In this document: piece after piece, positions 1 through 5,446 of the stretch
Numbering within the stretch: the first letter of the stretch is position 1
Layout: each line of letters starts with the position of its first letter
Assembly (NCBI GenBank): GCA_937124525.1
Contig: CAKZLA010000102.1
Span: 1-6,545 of the forward strand
From: an uncultured Desulfobacterium sp.
Lineage (GTDB): Bacteria; Desulfobacterota; Desulfobacteria; Desulfobacterales; Desulfobacteraceae
Reading direction: 5' to 3'
DNA length: 6,545 nt
The notes under the pieces: generated by a model
The model's database searches: none
Seen by the model: only the letters and a program-made list of their open reading frames with translations
What the model was told of the DNA's origin: nothing
Position numbers and translations under genes: made by a program

Positions 1-77
1 CTCATGGCACCGCTGGTGGACGCTACCCTCCTGGTGGTTCGGTCGGGAAAGACTGAAAAAAAGATTCTTAAAGATGT
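1..77. repeat. Terminal direct repeat, left copy (contig closes into a circle)
   Basis: These 77 bases are identical to positions 6469-6545, base for base, including the A7 run. The repeat falls inside the tyrosine-kinase gene and keeps its frame, so joining the ends gives one uninterrupted gene. A length of exactly 77 is a common assembler k-mer size, so the repeat itself is most likely the overlap left by closing a graph cycle and not a biological repeat. The unique circle is 6468 bp. Confidence 0.95.
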
Positions 78-204
78 TCTGGAGCGGTTTAAAAACGCCA
101 ATCTTAAAATATCCGGGTTTCTGCTGAACCGGGTGGATATGAACGGTAATGGATACTATTATTACTATAAAAAATATTATGCTTCCTATTACGGGGAAGA
201 ATAG
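1..204 (+). CDS. BY-kinase (CpsD/Wzc-type tyrosine autokinase), C-terminal part
   Basis: This is the 3' end of the gene that starts at 5443; across the circular junction the whole product is 409 residues, and this piece supplies residues 343-409. The first codon of the window (ctc) is in frame, so the ATG at 4 is an internal Met, not a start. The part matches the end of the BY-kinase fold: a hydrophobic strand (ATLLVVRSG), an amphipathic helix, then the family-typical G-F-L-L-N-R-V-D strand. The tail is a tyrosine cluster, YYYYYKKYYASYYGEE, with nine Tyr. In this family such a tail is the site of trans-autophosphorylation that drives assembly and disassembly of the kinase ring on the Wzz-type membrane partner. 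The stop is TAG at 202-204. I see no strong intrinsic terminator directly after it. Confidence 0.93.
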   Translation, partial: LMAPLVDATLLVVRSGKTEKKILKDVLERFKNANLKISGFLLNRVDMNGNGYYYYYKKYYASYYGEE

Positions 205-245
205 TAAGGGACTTGGACGATAATAAACTACCAAATTTAATTTTT

Positions 246-265
246 TATACTGTAATATCAGTATA
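246..265. other. Short hairpin downstream of the kinase gene
   Basis: The arms tatactg (246-252) and cagtata (259-265) pair perfectly over 7 bp around a 6-nt loop. A run of six T lies just before it (241-246), so on the minus strand it resembles a weak terminator. On the plus strand no U-tract follows, so it is not a good terminator for the kinase gene. The stem is AT-rich and could be chance. Confidence 0.35.
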
Positions 266-424
266 TTAAACTGAACATAGTGGTAGCCTATTTTCGGGGA
301 AGTCCCTAACAAGTGCCATAATCTCTGAGCCAGGTAAGCCTTAAACTGCTGTTTTTGCCCCTGAAAACGGGACTCTAACTGGTGAAAAATCTGTTTTTTG
401 GAATAAATTCCCTTTAGTAATAGA

Positions 425-456
425 TGCTTGGCGGGGTCAGTGCTTGGCGGGGTCAG
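425..456. repeat. Tandem 16-bp direct repeat, two perfect copies
   Basis: The unit tgcttggcggggtcag occurs at 425-440 and again at 441-456 with no spacer, followed by actcc. It is GC-rich within AT-rich DNA. The core ggggtcagactcc resembles, from memory, boundary motifs seen near REP-associated (Y1-type) transposases in related genomes; that link is unverified. No transposase is present. Confidence 0.85.
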
Positions 457-470
457 ACTCCATCTTCCCT

Positions 471-494
471 CAATTTTTGTCTATACAAAAATTG
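471..494. other. Perfect 10-bp hairpin beside the tandem repeat
   Basis: The arms caatttttgt (471-480) and acaaaaattg (485-494) are exact reverse complements around a 4-nt loop (ctat). It lies 14 bases after the tandem 16-bp repeat, so the two may belong to one small element, such as the end of a mobile-element relic. The stem is A/T-rich and no U-tract follows it, so it is not an obvious terminator on either strand. Confidence 0.6.
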
Positions 495-574
495 CCACCA
501 TAGTACGTACCTAACCGCGTTAAGTCTCAGAAATAAGAAAAAACGATTTATCATAAGGTTTCTTTTTATATGTT

Positions 575-604
575 TATAGTGCCGTTCATATGACCGGCAC
601 TATA
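575..604. promoter_or_regulatory. 30-bp near-perfect palindrome, candidate operator
   Basis: The outer arms tatagtgccg (575-584) and cggcactata (595-604) are perfect reverse complements. The centre contains the 8-bp palindrome tcatatga (586-593), so only the pair 585/594 (T/C) breaks a 30-bp dyad. Such symmetry fits the binding site of a dimeric transcription factor better than a terminator: the next T-run (618-625) starts 13 bases after the stem. It lies about 450 bases upstream of the first gene, which is far for a simple repressor. No regulator gene is present here to pair with it. Confidence 0.5.
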
Positions 605-768
605 GTTCCCATATGCATTTTTTTTCGAGTTCTTCAGGTTCTAAAATTAGAATTGCTGACTTTACAGTCTTTTGGGAAAAAGTCACTACAAATGGGGATT
701 GCGCTAAAAAAGTGTAAAGTCCTTTTGAAGGATGCCCTTTTTTTTAATATACTCAAGAGTCATAAGTT

Positions 769-891
769 GTTGTAATCATAATTATCAGGAAAATGAATTG
801 TTAAGTTTTAAATTTCAAGTTTAATGATTTCAGCCGGTTATCCAGTATCTGCATAAAGCGTGCAGAGAATTTATGACTGACGAGTAATATA
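769..891. repeat. Degenerate direct duplication, upstream copy
   Basis: This copy begins with gttgtaatca (769-778) and ends with actgacgagtaatata (876-891). The same two blocks occur in the same order and at nearly the same spacing in 920-1037, the second block with one mismatch in 16. Between them I see further partial matches (tatcag, a ttaat..attca-type block, gttat, tgcag). It looks like an old tandem duplication of the leader region of the first gene. Confidence 0.5.
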
Positions 892-919
892 ACCCCCTTT
901 TCGCTTATTTTTATAACAT

Positions 920-1037
920 GTTGTAATCAAAACAAAATATCAGCATGATTTTTTGATATCCAATTTTTTGGTATTAATAAATTCAATGTGTTATGAAAAA
1001 ATGAGCGAATTGCAGGATATAACTGATGAGTAATATA
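920..1037. repeat. Degenerate direct duplication, downstream copy
   Basis: This copy begins with gttgtaatca (920-929) and ends with actgatgagtaatata (1022-1037), immediately before the ribosome binding site of the first gene. It mirrors 769-891 in block order and spacing. The upstream copy is followed by a C/T-rich stretch in place of a Shine-Dalgarno sequence, so only this copy leads into a gene. Confidence 0.5.
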
Positions 1038-1039
1038 GT

Positions 1040-1044
1040 GGAGG
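1040..1044 (+). promoter_or_regulatory. Strong ribosome binding site for the first operon gene
   Basis: GGAGG at 1040-1044 lies 9 bases before the ATG at 1054. It is the strongest Shine-Dalgarno sequence I see in the window, which suggests that the small secreted protein is made in larger amounts than the downstream export proteins. Confidence 0.75.
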
Positions 1045-1053
1045 AAAAATCCA

Positions 1054-1689
1054 ATGAAAAAAGTTAAACGCATGTTGCAACTCACCGTTACGCTGTTGTT
1101 GATGTTTTGGGTAGCTTTGCCTTCAACCTCCTTTTCAGAGGTGGACCCGCAGGCCATTCAAACTCAGGTTCAGGATGCCATTGCTGTAGCCCAGGCAGCA
1201 GGCCAGGAAGTGGATGCCGCTCTGATAGAGTCCATCGCAGCTAATGTCATGAACCAGAACGTTGCACCTGATGATGTTCTTGCCATACAAGTGGAAGGCG
1301 TTGCCGATGCCATTATGCAGGCGGTGGTTGCCTTGAATACGAGCTTAGGGTTGAACCTGGCGGTGGCGGATGTTGTGATGGCCGCCAGCAGTGGGGCTGT
1401 TCAGGGGGTTACGGCTCTGGTGGCATCGGGTACCATTCCTGAGTCCATGTCAAATGCATTGCAGGTTGCTGCAGATGATGGCGCGAGCACAGGGGCGGCC
1501 GATGCCGGGGTGCCCATGGATACCGTTTTGTTGATAGGCTCAACGCCATCTATCCCTGAAGGCGAAGATACTCCCGATCCCGGTGAGGCAGAAGCCTTTG
1601 AGCCAGCTGGGGATAAAGCGCCTGTGCAACCACCCCCCCCTTTAATTCCCCTGTCTGCTCAGGATCTGGGCGCTTCAAGCCCACTGTGA
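1054..1689 (+). CDS. Secreted Ala-rich protein of unknown function at the head of the operon
   Basis: This gene encodes 211 residues that I do not recognise as a named family. The start is fixed by GGAGG 9 bases upstream. A Sec signal peptide is clear: a basic start (MKKVKRM), a hydrophobic core to about residue 22 and a likely cut after S-F-S (residue 28). There is no lipobox and no cysteine. Residues 30-160 are rich in Ala, Val, Asp and Gln and look like a series of amphipathic helices (for example DAIAVAQAAGQEVDAAL). Residues 165-211 are acidic and proline-rich and probably disordered, with PPPP at 193-196 encoded across a C8 tract (1633-1640). It is the first gene of the export operon, 42 bases before the beta-barrel gene. 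It could be an accessory of the export machine or a matrix protein; both are guesses from context. Confidence 0.8.
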   Translation: MKKVKRMLQLTVTLLLMFWVALPSTSFSEVDPQAIQTQVQDAIAVAQAAGQEVDAALIESIAANVMNQNVAPDDVLAIQVEGVADAIMQAVVALNTSLGLNLAVADVVMAASSGAVQGVTALVASGTIPESMSNALQVAADDGASTGAADAGVPMDTVLLIGSTPSIPEGEDTPDPGEAEAFEPAGDKAPVQPPPPLIPLSAQDLGASSPL

Positions 1690-1731
1690 TTTAACCTTGT
1701 GGTTTTTTAATATCATTAAGGATCATCTGCT

Positions 1732-2913
1732 ATGAAATTCAGTACAAAATTATCAGTAATATTGTTAATATCATTTTGTTTGTCATTCGTTATTACCAAT
1801 ACGGCAGTTGCGGTGAATCGCATGGTGTTTGTTCCCTACGTGAGTTTACAGACAACCTACGATTCAAACTATTGGCTTTCCGATGGTGATGAACGGGGTG
1901 TGTATGGCATAGCCGTAAAGCCGGGATTTGATTTCGGGTATGCCACTGACAGAAGTGATGTCACCTTCAGTTATGCCATTTCCCAGGAAACCTATTATGA
2001 TGAAGATGATGTGCCCCAAGGTGCCGCCGACGCCGACGATGACAATTATCTTGCCCACGATCTGAGGCTGTTTGCTCAGAGCCAGTTGTCGGACAAGATA
2101 CTTGTGAGTCTGGACGAATCCTATCTCCTGACCCGGGAGCCTGGAAGTTCTGATATTTACAACAATGAAGTGGATCGGAATAAATACAGCCTCAATCGTG
2201 TAACCCCCCAGCTAATCTATACCTTCCGGGAAGGATTAGATATCGGGCTCCGATACCAGCACACCCTCCAGGACTACAACCGAAGCACCGAAGAGGATTC
2301 CACTGAAAACAGAGGGATAATCAATTTTATTTACGATCTGAACAGATACAACGCCATTGATCTTGAGTACCAGATCTGGCGCCAGGCCTATGATCAGGAC
2401 TCTTCGGATTACACCTCCAACCAGGTGACACTGAACTATAATAGGGAAGCCACCTATCTGACATTTAACCTGGGGGCAGGATATCACAACCGTTCCTTTG
2501 ATGAATCAACCCTTGACGATCTGGATGCCTTTACCTGGAAGATGGGGCTCAGTTTTGAAAACAGAAACCGCATGGCAATCTCTCTGAGCCAGAATTTCAA
2601 TGACTTGGGGTCTGGAGATAGTTATTACACTGCCACAAGGTTGGATGTCTCTTTTGGGCGATTGTGCCTGGAAAAGCTGGACTGCACCCTTTCCGGCAAT
2701 TACCAGAAAAGTGATTATGAAGACAGTGCCACGGGCAGGGTGGATGACAGATGGGAAATTTTAGGAAATGTGGATTATCTGATCAACGAACGGTTTACCT
2801 TGAGCTTTAAACTGGGCTATGAAACCCGGGATTCCAACAACGTCGGGTATGATTATGACAATACCTATGCATTGTTAAATCTGAAATTTGCCTACGATTT
2901 CATGACCCGATAA
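1732..2913 (+). CDS. Outer-membrane beta-barrel protein, candidate polysaccharide export pore
   Basis: The product has 393 residues. The start follows AAGGA at 1718-1722 with 9-base spacing. A signal peptide (residues 1-27, cut after A-V-A) is followed by alternating polar and aromatic strands down to the end; the last strand (LNLKFAYDF) resembles a beta-barrel closing signal with Phe near the C-terminus. A mature length of about 366 residues would fit a barrel of roughly 16-18 strands; I have not counted them rigorously. Acidic loops occur, notably residues 90-104, and C312 and C318 could form a disulfide in one turn. It resembles the BBP2_2/EpsL-like barrels found in exopolysaccharide clusters. 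The gene directly downstream encodes an OPX protein lacking the outer-membrane helix, so this barrel may provide the outer-membrane passage. The barrel assignment is firm, the export role is inferred from context. Confidence 0.85.
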   Translation: MKFSTKLSVILLISFCLSFVITNTAVAVNRMVFVPYVSLQTTYDSNYWLSDGDERGVYGIAVKPGFDFGYATDRSDVTFSYAISQETYYDEDDVPQGAADADDDNYLAHDLRLFAQSQLSDKILVSLDESYLLTREPGSSDIYNNEVDRNKYSLNRVTPQLIYTFREGLDIGLRYQHTLQDYNRSTEEDSTENRGIINFIYDLNRYNAIDLEYQIWRQAYDQDSSDYTSNQVTLNYNREATYLTFNLGAGYHNRSFDESTLDDLDAFTWKMGLSFENRNRMAISLSQNFNDLGSGDSYYTATRLDVSFGRLCLEKLDCTLSGNYQKSDYEDSATGRVDDRWEILGNVDYLINERFTLSFKLGYETRDSNNVGYDYDNTYALLNLKFAYDFMTR

Positions 2914-2980
2914 AATTTACCGTCACAATTATGGTGCAGGATGCGTCTCTGTGCCATATTTTTTGCCCCCAAAGGTTCAT

Positions 2981-3907
2981 ATGGAGATGTTTGAAATTAA
3001 TACCTTAAAGATCAATATGTTACGATGTTTTCTGGTGGCGGCACTATTGGTTTTTCATGCCCCTTCCCATGCTGCGGAAAGCGATTCCTTTCGGGGATCT
3101 TCCTATCGGATCGGGTCCGGAGACATCATTAATTTGTATGTATTGGTGGGGGGAGAAGAGCAGGTCAATGTGGACCTGGTGGTGTCGGACCAGGGTGAAA
3201 TTAATATTCCCTTTGCCGGAAAAATTCATGCCGCCGGGCTCACGTCCACCGAGCTTGAAGAAAAAATTTATACCCCCCTGGAACGGGATTATTTCAGGGC
3301 ACCCCAGGTGCATGTCAAAGTGTCGGGGTACCACAGTCTACAGTTTTTCATCTCCGGCGCGGTAAACTCACCGGGGATGTATGAAATGGACTTTAGCCCC
3401 ACCGTCATGGAACTCATTGCCAAGGCCGGTGGGGTAAAGCCGGAACGGGGCAATGTGGCCTATATTTTCAAGGGGAAAAAGGGAATGATTGAAGACGAAG
3501 AGACACTGGCATCCACCATGGATGCAAAGAAACCCCTGAAAGTGGATCTTTTGAAATTACTGGATGAAGGCGACATCACCGGGAATATCGTCCTTGAGTC
3601 CGGAGATACCATGTATATCCCCCTGGGCCGCAAGCTCAACCAGCTTGGCACCAAGATCTATGTGGACGGACGGGTGAAAAGTCCCAATGTATTTGATTAT
3701 CAGCCGGGGCTCACCGCCCTGAGTGCCGTGATCATGGCCGGTGGACTGGCCAAGTACGCCGCTCCCAACAGGGCCAGCATTATCCGGGTCACCGAGGAGG
3801 GACAGGAGATCATAAAAATCAATCTTGAAAAGGTAAAAACAGGGGATTTGCCCGATGTCCCCCTTCAACCCGATGATCGTGTCCATGTTCCAGAATCATG
3901 GCTGTAG
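2981..3907 (+). CDS. OPX/Wza-like polysaccharide export protein (Poly_export + two SLBB domains)
   Basis: This is a periplasmic export conduit protein of 308 residues from the ATG at 2981, which has AAAGG 5 bases upstream. Alternatives in frame are GTG at 2951 (318 residues) and ATG at 3017 (296 residues), the latter giving the most compact signal peptide (MLRCFLVAALL..HAPSHA, cut before AES). No lipobox cysteine precedes the mature start, unlike E. coli Wza. Numbered from the 2981 start, the Poly_export domain covers about 40-115 (YRIGSGDIINLYV opens it), the first SLBB about 118-165 (ISGAVNSPGMYEM, LIAKAGG) and the second about 224-308 (VDGRVKSPNVFDY, IMAGGL, LQPDDRVHVP). The protein ends four residues after that domain, so the amphipathic helix that forms the outer-membrane ring in Wza is absent. 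It sits between the beta-barrel gene and the Wzz-like gene, 14 bases before the latter. Confidence 0.92.
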   Translation: MEMFEINTLKINMLRCFLVAALLVFHAPSHAAESDSFRGSSYRIGSGDIINLYVLVGGEEQVNVDLVVSDQGEINIPFAGKIHAAGLTSTELEEKIYTPLERDYFRAPQVHVKVSGYHSLQFFISGAVNSPGMYEMDFSPTVMELIAKAGGVKPERGNVAYIFKGKKGMIEDEETLASTMDAKKPLKVDLLKLLDEGDITGNIVLESGDTMYIPLGRKLNQLGTKIYVDGRVKSPNVFDYQPGLTALSAVIMAGGLAKYAAPNRASIIRVTEEGQEIIKINLEKVKTGDLPDVPLQPDDRVHVPESWL

Positions 3908-3910
3908 GTA

Positions 3911-3916
3911 AAGGAG
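3911..3916 (+). promoter_or_regulatory. Ribosome binding site that sets the true start of the Wzz-like gene
   Basis: AAGGAG at 3911-3916 lies 5 bases before the ATG at 3922. That start gives the family-typical N-terminus (EIHLSEYLALLRKRKK) but in a frame that must shift by one base at the A9 tract to join the rest of the protein. Confidence 0.75.
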
Positions 3917-3921
3917 TAGAC

Positions 3922-5446
3922 ATGGCGGAAAAGAGAGAGGACTTTGACCATTTTTCCAAGGGCATAGATGATTTTTCAGAAGATGAAATCCATTTGTCGG
4001 AATATCTTGCGCTCCTTCGCAAACGAAAAAAAAATAATATTGGCCGTGCTGCTGATCATCTTTGCCGGGGCCGCTTATCATGCGTTTACTGCCACACCGG
4101 TGTTTGAATCCACGGCCACCATGATTATAGAAAAGGATAAATCTGCTTCATCCATAACAGGGGAAAGTAAAGAATATGATGGATTAATTGCCCAGACCAT
4201 GGAGTTTGACACCCATTATAAACTGATCACCTTTACCCCGGTGATCGAACGGGTGATCAACGCTCTGCACCTGGGGGAACAACAGCAGCAGGTCCTTGAA
4301 ATCAGTCCAGTGAAAGCGTTTGTCCGCATGCTTAAGGAAAATATTCGAAAATTATTGAACATTGAAAAACGAATTTTAACTACAGAAGAACAGCACAGTC
4401 AGCTGGTGAGCATGATTCGTTCAAAGATAAGTGTTGATCGCCTGGATGAGACGCTGCTGCTCAATATTTCGGTTAAAGACCAAAATCCCCGGACGGCGGC
4501 GGATATTGCCAACACGTTGGCCCGGCAGTACATCGAATTTAATATGGTCAATCGCATGGAAGCGTCCAAAGAGACCATGGAATGGCTGAACAACGAGCTC
4601 TACTCCCTGAAAAAAAAGCTGGAACAGGATGAAAAACGGTTCTTTGGGTTTAAAAAGGAAAGTAAGGTCTTTTCCATTGAGGGCAAGCAGAGCATGGCTT
4701 CCCAGAAAATTTCTGATTTTAACAACAAATATCTGGAGACCCGGAATAAACGGGTGGAACTGGATGCCAAGATTGCAGAGCTGGCCCGTCACCTGGGAAC
4801 CCCCCAGGCCGTTGCCAATGTCCGATCCCTGCTCAGCAACCCATTGATCGACACCATTTACCAGAAACGAATTGACCTTGAGATGACATATGCCAAGCTG
4901 GATAAAATGTATAAACCCAAGCACCCCAAAATTATCCAGATCAAGGACGAAATGGCCAAAACCGATGCCAAATTGACCGCAGAATTGAAAAAGGAGCGAA
5001 GCAATCTGGAGTCCCAGAGAAAGGTGCTGATGGCCCGAGAAAATGTGCTGGAAAAAACCATTAAAGAGTTTGAGTCCGATGCCCTGGAAACCTCGGGTAA
5101 GGAGCTTGAATATGGCATGTTCAAGCGGGATGTGGATATCAGCCAGAATCTTTACAATGCACTGGTGGAACGGGTAAAGGCATCGGACATTCTAAGCAAT
5201 ACCGTGGCATCAAACATCCGCATAGTGGAAACAGCCATCCCGGCCATCTATCCTGTTGCGCCGAACAAGCGTCGCACCCTGTTGCTTGGCCTTGTACTTG
5301 GTCTTATGGCCGGTGTGGGACTGGCCTTTTTGCTGGAATATATGGACCAGACCCTGCGAACCGAGGACGATATTCATCAATTATCTGATATCCCGGTGCT
5401 TTCGGTGATCCCAGAAGCTGACGGGGCAAAAACCTATGGAGCATGA
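3922..5446 (+). CDS. Wzz/PCP-type chain-length regulator (Wzc-like, no kinase domain), frame-disrupted near the N-terminus
   Basis: This inner-membrane protein sets polysaccharide chain length and docks the BY-kinase. The start at 3922 has AAGGAG and gives the conserved cytoplasmic segment ending in LLRKRKK, but that frame then stops at 4105-4107 after 61 codons. The rest of the protein is one base out of phase; removing one A from the A9 run at 4026-4034 restores LRKRKKIILAVLLIIF and a 507-residue product. In it, TM1 is about 38-56, a Wzz domain follows, then a long coiled-coil region, a GNVR-type segment (YGMFKRDVDISQNLYNALVE), the Pro-rich motif PAIYPVAP, TM2 about 452-471 and the family end DIPVLSVIPE. 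An internal ATG at 3968 in the downstream frame, with AAGGG 5 bases upstream, would give 492 residues that keep both TMs but have an aberrant N-terminus. Its stop overlaps the kinase start (ATGA, 5443-5446). Confidence 0.88.
4026..4034 (+). other. A9 homopolymer at the frame break in the Wzz-like gene
   Basis: Nine consecutive A follow cg at 4024-4025. With eight A the reading frame from 3922 runs straight into the remainder of the gene and encodes the expected basic-to-membrane transition RKRKK-IILAV. With nine A it does not. Runs of this length are prone to replication slippage, transcriptional slippage and sequencing error, and the sequence alone cannot tell these apart. Confidence 0.85.

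Larger units (their letters stand above)
205..1053. other. AT-rich intergenic region upstream of the export operon
   Basis: About 850 bases without a convincing gene, clearly more AT-rich than the flanking coding DNA. It separates the kinase stop from the first gene of the operon, so it must hold the operon promoter and, if the circle is real, any replication origin. Inside are a hairpin at 246-265, a tandem 16-bp repeat at 425-456, a hairpin at 471-494, a near-perfect 30-bp palindrome at 575-604 and a degenerate direct duplication (769-891 and 920-1037). A weak sigma70-like pair, TTGATA at 953-958 and TAATAA at 975-980 with 16 bp between, is a possible promoter, but in such AT-rich DNA it could be chance. 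I did not recognise a tRNA, a c-di-GMP riboswitch or a sigma54 site. The only plus-strand open frame (590-775) starts inside the palindrome and looks like chance. Confidence 0.8.

Noticed and set aside
207..307. Inverted pair agggactt (207-214) and aagtccct (300-307) as a terminator for the kinase gene
   Set aside because: The arms are 85 bases apart and no U-tract follows, so it is not a convincing intrinsic terminator.
658..721. Structured RNA suggested by the inverted pair gactttaca/tgtaaagtc
   Set aside because: A 9-bp match across 46 bases in AT-rich DNA is not enough, and no known riboswitch or small-RNA core was recognised.
719..745. Possible terminator (tcctt/aagga stem before a T8 run)
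   Set aside because: A 5-bp stem with a 3-nt loop is separated from the T-run by five bases and no gene ends nearby.
590..775. Plus-strand open frame of 61 codons in the intergenic region
   Set aside because: It starts inside the 30-bp palindrome, has no good ribosome site, and encodes a low-complexity Leu/Lys/Phe-rich peptide of the kind expected by chance in AT-rich DNA.
205..1053. Plasmid replication origin
   Set aside because: No Rep gene, no regular iterons and no DnaA-box cluster were recognised. The region is the only space for an origin on the circle, but nothing positive supports it.
927..1157. Minus-strand open frame of 76 codons across the leader and start of the first gene
   Set aside because: It overlaps the signal-peptide region of a well-supported gene in antisense, and its composition looks like a reverse-strand shadow.
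1693..1708. Possible small terminator or attenuator between the first two genes
   Set aside because: The stem is only four base pairs (aacc/ggtt) before the T-run. That is too weak to call.
4421..4924. Minus-strand open frame of 167 codons inside the Wzz-like gene
   Set aside because: It lies wholly antisense to a coiled-coil coding region with clear family features; no recognisable domain.
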